Made by a program: the position numbers and the translations under genes
Notes under the pieces: model-generated
Seen by the model: the letters and a program-made list of their open reading frames with translations, nothing else
Databases searched by the model: none
What the model was told of the DNA's origin: nothing
Assembly: GCA_025938935.1 (NCBI GenBank)
Contig: JAPCWB010000001.1
Location: 372,001-436,000, forward strand
Direction of reading: 5' to 3'
Origin: Novosphingobium sp. MW5
Lineage (GTDB): Bacteria; Pseudomonadota; Alphaproteobacteria; Sphingomonadales; Sphingomonadaceae
Length of the DNA stretch: 64,000 bases
In this document: piece after piece, positions 16,466 to 24,929 of the stretch
How positions within the stretch are numbered: position 1 is the first letter of the stretch
How the letters are laid out: every line of letters starts with the position of its first letter

Positions 16466-16484
16466 TTGTGCCGAAGGGGCGCGC

Positions 16485-16514
16485 AAAAACCCCGGCTCCA
16501 TTGCGAAGCCGGGG
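16485..16514 (-). terminator. Terminator for the 16541-16780 gene
   Basis: On the minus strand the stem CCCCGGCT/AGCCGGGG (16514-16490) is followed by five T (complement of 16485-16489), 27 bases after the stop of the small membrane protein gene. Confidence 0.75.
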
Positions 16515-16540
16515 CTGCGTGAACTTGGGCTGGTGGTCCG

Positions 16541-16780
16541 TTACTGAACCTTCTTGGCCGCGTCCTGGGCGGCATTGCCCACCTTGTCGGCAGCTGCGCC
16601 AACCTTGTTAGCCGCAGCCTCGATCGAGGCATCGGTCGAATTGCGGTCGGAATTCGAGAAGACCGTGAAGGCCACGATGGCGAGGACAACGGCGACGAGA
16701 ATGCCGAGGACCATGCCTCCGCCGGAATTGCCTTCCTTGATGATGGTGACGTGGTCGGGGGAATTGGCGTTGTCGCTCAT
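16541..16780 (-). CDS. Small membrane-anchored alanine-rich protein, unknown
   Basis: A 79-residue protein starting MSDNANSPDHVTIIKEG, preceded by GAGGAA at good spacing. One membrane helix lies at about residues 22-42 (GGGMVLGILVAVVLAIVAF), followed by an Ala/Lys amphipathic helix with heptad-like repeats (AANKVGAAADKVGNAAQDAAKK) similar in style to LEA or YtxH-like stress proteins. Single gene with its own terminator. Function not known; location at the edge of the stress island suggests envelope stress. Confidence 0.7.
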   Translation of the reverse strand: MSDNANSPDHVTIIKEGNSGGGMVLGILVAVVLAIVAFTVFSNSDRNSTDASIEAAANKVGAAADKVGNAAQDAAKKVQ

Positions 16781-16894
16781 GGTCCGGTTCCTCATTTTCT
16801 TGCGCGCTTATTAAAGCCCGGGATGGGCCGATTGGCCGAAAAATGCCCGAGGAACGGCTTTGTTCCCGTGTCCGCCGCCGCTATGGTCCACGCC

Positions 16895-18937
16895 ATGACT
16901 TTGCAGGACAATCAGGTGAAAGGTGCCTGCGGGCACGATTGCCCGGACACCTGCGGCTGGGTCGTGACCGTTGAGCAGGGCCGCGCCACCGCGCTGGTGG
17001 GCGACCGGGACCACCCTTTCACCCGCGGAACGCTCTGCGCCAAGGTCAACCACTACCTTGATCGGGTCTATCATCCTGAGCGGGTGCTCCATCCCCTGCG
17101 GCGCGTCGGCCCCAAGGGATCGGGCCAGTTTGAGCGGGTAACATGGGACGAGGCACTCGCCGACATTGCCGCGCGCTGGCAGGCGGTGATTGCCGAACAC
17201 GGGGCCGAGGCAATCCTGCCCTATTCCTCGGCGGGAGTGCAGGGGCTGGTCCAGCAAGCCTCTCTCGACATGCGCCTGTTCGGCGTGCTGGGGGCAAGCC
17301 GGCTCGATCGCAACATCTGCGGCGCGGTTGCCTCGGCCGGAATGAAGGCAACGCTGGGCGTCGGCACGGGGATCGACCCGGAGCAGGTGAGCCACGCCAA
17401 GCTGATCGTCCTTTGGGGAACCAACACGGTCGTCACCAACCTGCATTACTGGCCGCAAGTGAAGGCGGCACAGAAGGCGGGGGCCACGCTCGTCGTTATC
17501 GACCCGGTACGCACCCGCACCGCCGAGGAGGCCGACTGGCATATCCAGCTCCTTCCCGGCAGCGACGCCGCGCTCGCCATGGCGGTGATGCACGTGATGC
17601 AGCGCGATGGCTTGGTCGACGAGGATTACGTCCGCGCCCACGCGCTGGGCTATGACGAACTGGTCAGGAAGCTCGCCGATCATTCGCCCGAGGCCATGTC
17701 GCCGATCATCGGCCTGCCTGCGGCGGACATCGAGCGCTTCGCCCGCCTCTATGCCACCACCCAGCCGAGCCTGCTGCGGCCGCTGATCGGCATCGAGCAT
17801 CACATCAACGGTGCCATGCAGTTCCGCGCCGTGTCCTGCCTGCCGGTGCTGTCCGGCGCCTTCCGCCACCGGGGCGGCGGCATCGCACGGTCAACCCATG
17901 CCTTGCATTACGCCGCACTCGACATGGACGCGGTGGAACGGCCCGACACCTGGAAGCCGGCCCGCACGCTCAACATGCGGGATCTGGGCAAGGATCTGTG
18001 CGACCCTGCACTCGATCCGCCGGTCAAGGCGCTGATGGTCTATGGCGCAAACCCGGCCTCGACCATTCCAAACCAGAACCTGATCGAGCGGGGTCTGGCG
18101 CGTGAAGACCTGTTTACCGTGGTCCACGACATGGTCCTCACCGATACCGCGCGCTTCGCCGACTACGTCCTGCCGGCAACCAGCCAGATCGAGCACCTCG
18201 ACCTGTCACCCGCCTGGGGCCACCTTTACCTCGCGCTCAACCGGCCAGCGATTGATCCGCCCGGCGAGGCGCTGTGCAACACCGAGCTGTTTCGCCGGCT
18301 GGCAAAGGCGCTGGGGCGCGAAGAGCCGTGGCTCTATGACAGCGACGAGGCCATGATCCGCACCGCACTCGCCAGCGGACATCCGTGGCTGGAGGGGATC
18401 ACTTACGATCGCCTGTGGAATGAGGGCCACGCCCGCCTGTCTGCGCCCGAAGACTGGCGACCCTTCGCCGAAGGGAACTTCCCAACGCCGTCCGGCAAGG
18501 CCGAACTTTGGTCTGAGACGCTGCTCCAGATGGGGCAGGAACCACTCCCCGATGTCGGCGCGATCCGGCGCGAGGCTGGCCTGCAACTGATCACCGGCAA
18601 GCAGGTCCCGGTGCTCAATTCCGCCTATGGCCACATCGACATTCACAAGAAGCGCGCCGGCACGCTGTTCATCGAACTCGACCCCGCAGACGCTGAGGCG
18701 CGGGGCCTTTCCGAAGGTGATCTGGTGCGCGCCCATAACCGGCTGGGCGAAATCCACGGCCTCTGCCGCATCAGCCAGCGCCTGCGCCCCGGCATCGCCT
18801 GGATGCCCTTCGGCCACCTCGAAGACGCCAGCGGCGTGCGGCGCGGCGTCAACGTGCTGACCGATGAAGCCCCGACCGACTGGGGCGGCGGGACGGGCTA
18901 TTACGATGCCTTTGTCGAGGTGGAATTGCTGGACTAA
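16895..18937 (+). CDS. Molybdopterin-dependent oxidoreductase (formate dehydrogenase-like)
   Basis: A 680-residue enzyme of the DMSO reductase superfamily. The N-terminal 4Fe-4S motif is CGHDCPDTC with the last Cys in TLCAK. Cofactor-binding landmarks include NICGAVASAG, WGTNTVVTN, VIDPVRTRTAE, YGANPAST and the C-terminal molydopterin-dinucleotide binding domain (LNSAYGHIDIHKK, EDASGVRRGVNVL). No Tat signal is seen, so it should be cytoplasmic. No partner subunits or cofactor genes lie nearby, so it may be a single-subunit reductase or use a soluble partner; the substrate is unknown. ATG 16895 is chosen; an ATG at 16883 is also in frame. Confidence 0.85.
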   Translation: MTLQDNQVKGACGHDCPDTCGWVVTVEQGRATALVGDRDHPFTRGTLCAKVNHYLDRVYHPERVLHPLRRVGPKGSGQFERVTWDEALADIAARWQAVIAEHGAEAILPYSSAGVQGLVQQASLDMRLFGVLGASRLDRNICGAVASAGMKATLGVGTGIDPEQVSHAKLIVLWGTNTVVTNLHYWPQVKAAQKAGATLVVIDPVRTRTAEEADWHIQLLPGSDAALAMAVMHVMQRDGLVDEDYVRAHALGYDELVRKLADHSPEAMSPIIGLPAADIERFARLYATTQPSLLRPLIGIEHHINGAMQFRAVSCLPVLSGAFRHRGGGIARSTHALHYAALDMDAVERPDTWKPARTLNMRDLGKDLCDPALDPPVKALMVYGANPASTIPNQNLIERGLAREDLFTVVHDMVLTDTARFADYVLPATSQIEHLDLSPAWGHLYLALNRPAIDPPGEALCNTELFRRLAKALGREEPWLYDSDEAMIRTALASGHPWLEGITYDRLWNEGHARLSAPEDWRPFAEGNFPTPSGKAELWSETLLQMGQEPLPDVGAIRREAGLQLITGKQVPVLNSAYGHIDIHKKRAGTLFIELDPADAEARGLSEGDLVRAHNRLGEIHGLCRISQRLRPGIAWMPFGHLEDASGVRRGVNVLTDEAPTDWGGGTGYYDAFVEVELLD

Positions 18938-20508
18938 GGCACCAGCACCGTATCGCGCGCGATCTTGAGGGTCTGGGGATAGTCGAGCGTGTAGTGCAAC
19001 CCGCGGCTCTCCTTGCGGCGGAGCGCCGACTGCACGATCAGGTCGGCGCATTGCAGCAGGTTGCGAAGTTCGATCAGGTCGGTCGAAACGCGGAAGTGGC
19101 CGTAATAGTCCTCGACCTCGTCGGTCAGCAGCTTGATGCGGTGGGCGGCGCGTTCCAGCCGCTTGGTGGTGCGCACGATGCCGACGTAATTCCACATGAA
19201 GCGGCGGATTTCGGTCCAGTTCTGCTTGATGATCACTTCCTCGTCGGAATTGGTCACCCGGCTTTCGTCCCACGCGCGCACCGGCGGGGGCGCGTCAAAG
19301 CTGTCCCAGTTGGCTCGGATGTGCGCCGCCGCTGCTTCACCGAAGACGAAGCACTCGAGCAGGCTGTTGGAGGCAAGCCGGTTCGCGCCGTGCAGGCCGC
19401 TTTCGGTGCATTCGCCCGCCGCATAAAGCCCCGGCAGATCCGTCCTCCCGTCAAGGTCGATCAGCACGCCGCCGCAGGTATAGTGCTGCGCCGGGACCAC
19501 CGGGATCGGCTGCTTCGTCATGTCGATGCCGAGTCCCATCAGCTTTTCGTAGATGTTCGGGAAGTGCGCCTTCACGAAGTCTGCAGGCTGGTGGCTGATG
19601 TCGAGGTGAACATAATCGAGCCCGTCGCGCTTGATCTCGGCATCGTTGGCCCGGGCAACGACATCGCGCGGGGCCAGTTCCAGCCGCTCGTCATAGTCCG
19701 CCATGTAGCGGTGGCCGGTGCGCGGGTTGAGCAGGTGCCCGCCTTCGCCGCGCACGGCCTCGGTGATCAGGAAGTTCTTGACGTCGAGGTTGTAGAGGCA
19801 GGTCGGGTGGAACTGCATCATCTCCATGTTGGAGACGCGTGCGCCCGCGCGCCAGGCCATGGCGATGCCGTCCCCGGTCGCGCCGCGCGGTGCGGTTGAG
19901 AACTGGTAGACGCGGCCCGCCCCGCCAGTCGCCAGCACCGTCGCGCGCGCGGTGTGTGCCTCGACCTTGCCGGTAGTCTCGTCGAGCGCATAAACGCCCC
20001 AGACGCGGCCCGAGCCCGAATAACGCTCCTCGTGACGCCCAGTGATCAGGTCAACGCAGGCGCGGTTCGGCAGCAGGGTGATGTTGGGATTGGCCTCGCA
20101 GGCGCGCAGCAGGGCTTCCTGCACGGCCCAGCCGGTGGCGTCGTTCACATGGACGATGCGGCGGTGCGAGTGGCCGCCCTCGCGCGTCAGGTGGAGGTGT
20201 TCGCCCTCGCTGTTGAACGGCACCCCCAGTTCCACGAGCCGGTCGATCGCGTGGGGTGCGCGCTCGATGACGAATTCCACCGTCTCCAGCCGGTTGAGGC
20301 CGGCACCGGCAATCATGGTATCGCGGATATGGTTCTCAAAGGTATCGCCCGCATCGAGCACGGCAGCGATGCCGCCCTGCGCCCAGGCGGTCGATCCGCC
20401 GGTAAGGGTGCCCTTCGCCAGCACCAGCACCTTGAGGTCCTGGCCCAGCGCCAGCGCAGCGGTAAGACCCGCCGCGCCCGATCCGACAATGATCACATCG
20501 TGCTGCAT
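18934..20508 (-). CDS. nadB: L-aspartate oxidase
   Basis: A 524-residue FAD enzyme that oxidises L-aspartate to iminoaspartate, the first step of de novo NAD synthesis. It has the dinucleotide fold DVIIVGSGAAGLTAAL at the N-terminus, GGSTAWAQGGIAAVLDAGD, the HxRRIVHVNDATG region, and GGAGRVYQFSTAPRGATGDG. A helical C-terminal domain (TTKRLERAAHRIKLL) is as in the succinate dehydrogenase/fumarate reductase family. The ATG at 20508 matches the usual N-terminus. Its stop overlaps that of the convergent molybdo-enzyme by 4 bases. nadA and nadC are not in the window. Confidence 0.93.
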   Translation of the reverse strand: MQHDVIIVGSGAAGLTAALALGQDLKVLVLAKGTLTGGSTAWAQGGIAAVLDAGDTFENHIRDTMIAGAGLNRLETVEFVIERAPHAIDRLVELGVPFNSEGEHLHLTREGGHSHRRIVHVNDATGWAVQEALLRACEANPNITLLPNRACVDLITGRHEERYSGSGRVWGVYALDETTGKVEAHTARATVLATGGAGRVYQFSTAPRGATGDGIAMAWRAGARVSNMEMMQFHPTCLYNLDVKNFLITEAVRGEGGHLLNPRTGHRYMADYDERLELAPRDVVARANDAEIKRDGLDYVHLDISHQPADFVKAHFPNIYEKLMGLGIDMTKQPIPVVPAQHYTCGGVLIDLDGRTDLPGLYAAGECTESGLHGANRLASNSLLECFVFGEAAAAHIRANWDSFDAPPPVRAWDESRVTNSDEEVIIKQNWTEIRRFMWNYVGIVRTTKRLERAAHRIKLLTDEVEDYYGHFRVSTDLIELRNLLQCADLIVQSALRRKESRGLHYTLDYPQTLKIARDTVLVP

Positions 20509-20608
20509 GCTGGATCGTCCATTGGCGCAAATGTGAGTCCATTGAAAGCGCCTTGGCGCGGGTGCCAACCGAGCTGCCGCGATTGGTTCCGGTTTGGAAG
20601 AGGTTGCG

Positions 20609-20634
20609 GGAACTCCTTCTCTCCCTTTCAGGTT
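20609..20634 (+). promoter_or_regulatory. Weak EcfG-like promoter (GGAAC-N17-GGTT)
   Basis: GGAAC at 20609-20613 and GGTT at 20631-20634 with a 17-base spacer lie about 45 bases before a small zinc-binding-type gene. The -10 differs from the consensus and the gene lies outside the main stress island, so chance occurrence is quite possible. Confidence 0.3.
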
Positions 20635-20678
20635 AAAACGGGGCTCCTCGGCCCGTTCTAACGCCCGGAGATATGCCC

Positions 20679-20867
20679 ATGCGCAAGCCGGAAGTCCCGC
20701 TCTGCTGGTTCAACCGCCACACGCCTATTCGCGACCGCGCGAAGTGGGACGGCACCCATTTCATCTCAACCTGCAGGTTTTGCAGCACGGCTATCCGCCG
20801 GCGCAGTCATGGTCAGTGGCTGAAGGACTGGCAGCCCGCTGAGGACAGCCAGCCGGCCTGGCTGTAA
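20679..20867 (+). CDS. Small protein with CxxC motif, unknown
   Basis: A 62-residue protein with RHTPIRDRAKWDGTHF and CRFCSTAIRRRSHG. The CxxC could bind zinc with other Cys/His residues (Cys at about 9, His at about 15 and 27). The C-terminus is Trp-rich (QWLKDWQPA). Similar small proteins occur in sphingomonads. The ATG at 20679 is preferred because GGAG at 20667-20670 is 8 bases before it; the ATG at 20673 would be too close. Function unknown. Confidence 0.6.
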   Translation: MRKPEVPLCWFNRHTPIRDRAKWDGTHFISTCRFCSTAIRRRSHGQWLKDWQPAEDSQPAWL

Positions 20868-20875
20868 ACGCCTGA

Positions 20876-21802
20876 TCAGGCCGCGGCTGCGCTCGTCAGG
20901 CTGACGAAGACGTCTTCGAGATCGGGTTCGCGCGTCGTCACGTCGACAATCGAAAGGCCCTGCGCCTGTACCAGAGCCAGCACTTCTCCGGCATTGGTGC
21001 GGCTGGTGTCGTATGTAATCGCCAGCCCCTTTTCCCCCTCGCTCTCGCACTTCAAAAAAGCGGGGTGGCTGGGCATTGCGGCGACTTCCTCCGCGAGCGT
21101 GAGCACGACGACCTTCTCATGCGCCATGTTCACCAGCTCGCGCGTCGGCTTGTCGGCAATCACGCGGCCATGGTTGATGATGGCGATGCGGTCGCACAAC
21201 TCTTCTGCTTCTTCGAGATAGTGCGTGGTCAGGACCACGGTGACGCCTTCGCTATTGAGCTGGCTGACCAATTCCCACAGCTGGCGGCGCAGCTCGACGT
21301 CCACGCCCGCGGTCGGCTCGTCGAGCACGATCACCGGCGGATTGTGGACCAGCGCCTTGGCGATCAGCAGGCGGCGCTTCATGCCCCCCGAAAGCGTGCG
21401 CGAATAGGCATTGGCCTTGTCCGACAAGTGCACGGCGGCCAGCAGTTCGAGCGTCCGCCGCGCGGCCTTGGGCACGCCATAGAAGCCCGCCTGGTTTTCC
21501 AGCACCTCGGCCGGCGTGAAAAAGGGATCGAACACCACTTCCTGCGGCACGATGCCAATGGCCCGCTTGGCATTGCGCGGGTCGGCATCGATGTCATGCC
21601 CCCAGATCGAGGCATGGCCGGAGGTCTTGTTGACGAGGCCCGCCAGGATATTGATCAGCGTCGACTTGCCCGCGCCATTCGGCCCCAGCAGGCCAAAGAT
21701 CTGACCGGCCGGCACATCGAACGACACATCGTTCAATGCCTGCTTTCCGCCGGCATAGACTTTTGACAGGTTGCGGATCGAGATTGCGGGGCCCAGAGAC
21801 AT
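20876..21802 (-). CDS. ABC transporter ATP-binding protein, DrrA/CcmA-like
   Basis: A 308-residue ATPase of an ABC-2 type exporter. Walker A is [10 protein letters not shown], the signature is LSGGMKRRL, Walker B is [12 protein letters not shown] and the switch His is in [11 protein letters not shown]. About 80 residues follow the ATPase core, ending in [13 protein letters not shown] as in DrrA/NodI-like subunits. No permease gene is adjacent, so the partner must be encoded elsewhere. The ATG at 21802 gives the usual N-terminus; 21820 is also possible. Confidence 0.88.
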   Translation of the reverse strand: MSLGPAISIRNLSKVYAGGKQALNDVSFDVPAGQIFGLLGPNGAGKSTLINILAGLVNKTSGHASIWGHDIDADPRNAKRAIGIVPQEVVFDPFFTPAEVLENQAGFYGVPKAARRTLELLAAVHLSDKANAYSRTLSGGMKRRLLIAKALVHNPPVIVLDEPTAGVDVELRRQLWELVSQLNSEGVTVVLTTHYLEEAEELCDRIAIINHGRVIADKPTRELVNMAHEKVVVLTLAEEVAAMPSHPAFLKCESEGEKGLAITYDTSRTNAGEVLALVQAQGLSIVDVTTREPDLEDVFVSLTSAAAA

Positions 21803-21870
21803 GGACGGCTCTTGCGGCAAGCCGGGCTTTGCGTAAAGGGGGAGCGAACATTTCGCCCTCGGGAAGCATC

Positions 21871-22062
21871 ATGATTCAAGCTGCCACATCTCCGAACACG
21901 CCCGAAACCGTCACCGTCACATCCACCCGCGTGAAATGCGACGGCGCGAGCGAGATTTCCCCGGCGCTGGGCCACCCGCGCGTCTGGCTGGAGATCGACG
22001 AGAAGGGCTATGTCGACTGCGGGTACTGCGACAAGCGGTTCGTGCTTGAGGGTGGGCATTGA
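21871..22062 (+). CDS. Zinc-finger (CHCC, NDUFS6-like) domain protein
   Basis: A 63-residue protein whose C-terminal part follows the C-H-C-C pattern: a Cys in [10 protein letters not shown], the His in [10 protein letters not shown] and CGYCDKRF near the end. This is the zf-CHCC fold found in the complex I accessory subunit NDUFS6 and in bacterial homologues, which are common single genes in Alphaproteobacteria. It may bind zinc and support complex I assembly (inference). Confidence 0.85.
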   Translation: MIQAATSPNTPETVTVTSTRVKCDGASEISPALGHPRVWLEIDEKGYVDCGYCDKRFVLEGGH

Positions 22063-22109
22063 GCGGCCTGTCTCTGGCCTTCCGGGGATAGCGCCCCTAT
22101 ATCCCACCC

Positions 22110-23528
22110 ATGACGCTCCCCGATCCCCGTTCGCTTCTCTACCGCCAGCTTGATCCCGCCGAGGCGCAGGCGCTCGCCCGCGAAACGCTGGCGCGTTGCG
22201 ATGATGGCGAACTCTACATGCAGTTCATCGCCAGCGAGGCTTTCGGCTTCGACGATGGCCGCCTGAAAACCGCCGACTATTCGCGCGATGCCGGGTTCGG
22301 CCTGCGCGGGGTTTCGGGCGAAATGACCGGCTTTGCCCATGCCAACGAGATCAGCGCCGCCGCCATCCGCCGCGCGGGCGAGACGCTGAAGCTGCTCGAT
22401 CCGGCGGCGCAGGGCATGGCCGCCCCGCCCAAGGCGACCAATCGTCATCTCTATACCGATGCCTCGCCGCTCGATGCCGTGCCTTTCGAGGCCAAGGTTA
22501 AGCTGCTCGAGGAAATCGACCGCGCCGCTCGGGCGCGCGATCCGCGCGTTTCGCAGGTCTCCGCAAGCCTGCTCGCAAGCTGGTCGGTGGTCGAGATCGT
22601 CCGTGCCGATGGCTTTGTCGCCACCGATGTACGCCCGCTGGTTCGGCTCAACGTCAGTATCGTCGCAGAAGCCAACGGCCGCCGCGAAACCGGCTCCTTC
22701 GGCATGGGTGGGCGCAAGCTCTATGACGACCTTTTCGCGCCCGAGGCATGGAACGGCGCGATCGACGAGGCGCTGGGACAGGCGCTGATCAACCTCGAAT
22801 CGGTCGATGCCCCCAGCGGCGAGATGACCGTCCTGCTCGGCCCCGGCTGGCCCGGCGTGCTGATCCACGAGGCGGTCGGCCACGGCCTTGAGGGCGATTT
22901 CAACCGCAAGGGCACTTCGGCCTTTTCCGGCCGCATCGGCGAGCGCGTCGGCGCCCCCGGCGTCACCGTGGTCGATGACGGCTCGATCGCGGCGCGGCGC
23001 GGATCGCTCTCGATCGACGACGAAGGCACGCCGACGCAGGAAAACGTGCTGATCGAGGACGGCATCCTGAAAGGCTATATGCAGGACCGGCTCAATGCCC
23101 GCCTGATGGGTGTGCCCGCCACCGGCAACGGACGGCGCGAGTCCTATGCCCATGCGCCGATGCCGCGCATGACCAATACTTTCATGAAGGGCGGCAACGA
23201 CGATCCCGCCGAGCTGCTGTCCCGCATCAAGAACGGTATCTATGCCAAGAGCTTTGGCGGCGGACAGGTAGACATCGTCTCGGGCAAGTTCGTGTTCTCC
23301 TGCACTGAGGCCTACAAGGTCGAGGATGGGAAGCTGGGCGCGCCGATCAAGGGGGCGACGCTGATCGGTGACGGGCCAACCGTGCTCACCCGTGTTACCG
23401 GCATCGGCAACGACATGGCGCTCGACCACGGTGTCGGCGTCTGCGGCAAGGGCGGGCAGAGCGTTCCCGCCGGCGTCGGCCAGCCCACCCTGCTGGTCGA
23501 GGGCCTGACGGTGGGCGGCACGGCGTGA
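22110..23528 (+). CDS. tldD: TldD metalloprotease subunit
   Basis: A 472-residue cytoplasmic peptidase subunit. The zinc-binding motif HEAVGHGLEGD (HExxxH) lies at about residue 253, with the typical SAFSGRIGERV and DDGSIAARRGSLSIDDEGTP stretch after it and a C-terminal GKGGQSVPAGVGQPTLLV. TldD works with TldE (PmbA) as a heterodimer that degrades unfolded peptides and processes some modified peptides; no tldE is nearby. Confidence 0.93.
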   Translation: MTLPDPRSLLYRQLDPAEAQALARETLARCDDGELYMQFIASEAFGFDDGRLKTADYSRDAGFGLRGVSGEMTGFAHANEISAAAIRRAGETLKLLDPAAQGMAAPPKATNRHLYTDASPLDAVPFEAKVKLLEEIDRAARARDPRVSQVSASLLASWSVVEIVRADGFVATDVRPLVRLNVSIVAEANGRRETGSFGMGGRKLYDDLFAPEAWNGAIDEALGQALINLESVDAPSGEMTVLLGPGWPGVLIHEAVGHGLEGDFNRKGTSAFSGRIGERVGAPGVTVVDDGSIAARRGSLSIDDEGTPTQENVLIEDGILKGYMQDRLNARLMGVPATGNGRRESYAHAPMPRMTNTFMKGGNDDPAELLSRIKNGIYAKSFGGGQVDIVSGKFVFSCTEAYKVEDGKLGAPIKGATLIGDGPTVLTRVTGIGNDMALDHGVGVCGKGGQSVPAGVGQPTLLVEGLTVGGTA

Positions 23529-23589
23529 CTTTCATCGCCGGTTCAGGCAATATCGCGTAACGAGGGGCTGATTGTACGGGAGAATCGTG

Positions 23590-23994
23590 ATGAAGAAGAT
23601 CGTTCTCGCTCTGGCCGCCATGGGCATACTGGCCGCGCCCGCCGCCGTTTCGGCGAAGGGGCCCAAGCTGACGCCCGAACAGAAGCTTGAAAAGCTGCTG
23701 GAAGGTCGAGTCGCTGGCAAGCCGGTTTCGTGCATCAACCTGAGCACCGCGCGTGATAGCCAGATCTTCGACAAGACCGCGATCGTCTACGAATCGGGTT
23801 CGACGATTTACGTGAACCGCCCGCAGAACGCCTCGTCGCTCGATGACGATGACGTGATGGTCACCGAGACTCACGGCAGCCAGCTGTGCCGTCTCGACGT
23901 GGTCAGGATGCATGAACGCACCGGCATGTGGTACAACGGCTTCGTCAGCCTCAATGACTTTGTGCCCTATCGCAAGGTGCCGGGCGGCAGCTGA
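23590..23994 (+). CDS. Secreted protein of unknown function
   Basis: A 134-residue protein with a clear Sec signal peptide (MKKIVLALAAMGILAAPAAVSAKG, cleavage after AxA). The mature part has two Cys (VSCINL and SQLCRLD) that could form a disulfide, and the pattern LEKLLEGRVAGKPVSCINL, which recurs in small sphingomonad periplasmic proteins. No catalytic motif is visible. The RBS GGGAG precedes ATG 23590. It stands 60 bases downstream of tldD. Confidence 0.75.
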   Translation: MKKIVLALAAMGILAAPAAVSAKGPKLTPEQKLEKLLEGRVAGKPVSCINLSTARDSQIFDKTAIVYESGSTIYVNRPQNASSLDDDDVMVTETHGSQLCRLDVVRMHERTGMWYNGFVSLNDFVPYRKVPGGS

Positions 23995-24008
23995 TCGCAG
24001 CGCCAGAT

Positions 24009-24431
24009 ATGACAGATAGACAGGCCTGGGTGCGATGGCTCCTGGGCCTGTTCTATTTCGTGGCTGGCGTCCTTCACCTAGCCATTCCCGCCCCCTTCCT
24101 GGGCATCATGCCCCCATGGGTGCCCGAACCGGACCTGATCGTTGCCGCAACCGGGATCGCCGAATTAGCGGGTTCGATTGGACTGGTCCAACCCTGGTCG
24201 TCGCCCCTGCGCCGCGCTGCGGGGATCGGCCTCGCGCTTTACGCGCTCTGCGTCTGGCCGGCGAACGTGCAGCACATGATGAACGACATGGGGAGGCCGG
24301 GCGGCGGAGCCGGCCTCGGTTATCACGTTCCGCGTCTCGCCTTCCAGCCGGTGCTGATCTGGCTTGCCCTCTGGGCTTCCGGCGCGATCCGCTGGCCCTT
24401 CATGGGCAAGGCGGGTAAGGGGCGGCCATGA
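24009..24431 (+). CDS. DoxX-like family membrane protein
   Basis: A 140-residue protein with four membrane helices and the DoxX-like layout: LLGLFYFVAGVLHL, the MPPWVPEPDLIVAATGIAE segment, and GIGLALYALCVWPANV. DoxX-like proteins are small inner-membrane proteins with proposed redox or stress functions. Its stop overlaps the start of the following asparaginase-like gene by 4 bases (ATGA), implying translational coupling. Confidence 0.8.
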   Translation: MTDRQAWVRWLLGLFYFVAGVLHLAIPAPFLGIMPPWVPEPDLIVAATGIAELAGSIGLVQPWSSPLRRAAGIGLALYALCVWPANVQHMMNDMGRPGGGAGLGYHVPRLAFQPVLIWLALWASGAIRWPFMGKAGKGRP

Positions 24432-24922
24432 GCCAGACTCCCATCCTCGTCCTCACCACCGGCGGCACCATCGACAAGGCCTATTTCGACGCGCTTTCGG
24501 AATACCAGATCGTCGATAGCGGCATCCCTGAGCTGCTGAAGGAAGCGCGCGTGGCCCTGCCGTTCCGCGTCGTCGAGCTGATGCGCAAGGATAGTCTGGA
24601 ACTGACCGACGCCGACCGCGCCCTGATCGCATCAACCGCGAAGGAAGCCCCCGAAAGCCGGATCGTTGTCACTCATGGCACCGACACCATGACCGATACC
24701 GCGAAGGTGCTGGCCGAGGCAGTTCCCGGCAAGACCGTGGTCCTCACCGGCGCGCTCAGTCCGGCTCGCTTCGCCGAGACGGACGCCCCGTTCAACCTCG
24801 GCATGGCCTTTGCCGCCGCCCAGACCGCCGGCCCCGGCGTGTGGATCGCGATGAGCGGGCAGGTGTTCGATGGCCTGAAGGTGAAGAAGGATCGGGCAGC
24901 CGGGAAGTTCGTGGCGGTTTAG
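24428..24922 (+). CDS. Short asparaginase-domain protein
   Basis: A 164-residue protein matching only the N-terminal domain of the type I/II asparaginase family: VLTTGGTIDKAYF (first catalytic Thr) and VVTHGTDTMTDTA (second catalytic Thr with Asp), then VVLTGALSPARF. Full enzymes have about 330 residues, so the C-terminal domain is absent. Similar short forms are known, so this is not obviously a truncation. Activity on asparagine cannot be assumed. It is coupled to the DoxX-like gene. Confidence 0.8.
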   Translation: MSQTPILVLTTGGTIDKAYFDALSEYQIVDSGIPELLKEARVALPFRVVELMRKDSLELTDADRALIASTAKEAPESRIVVTHGTDTMTDTAKVLAEAVPGKTVVLTGALSPARFAETDAPFNLGMAFAAAQTAGPGVWIAMSGQVFDGLKVKKDRAAGKFVAV

Positions 24923-24929
24923 AGCCTGA

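Noticed and set aside
24428..24922. The short asparaginase-like gene as a truncated pseudogene
   Set aside because: Half-length forms of this family exist, the ORF has a normal stop and start coupling, and no remains of a C-terminal domain follow.
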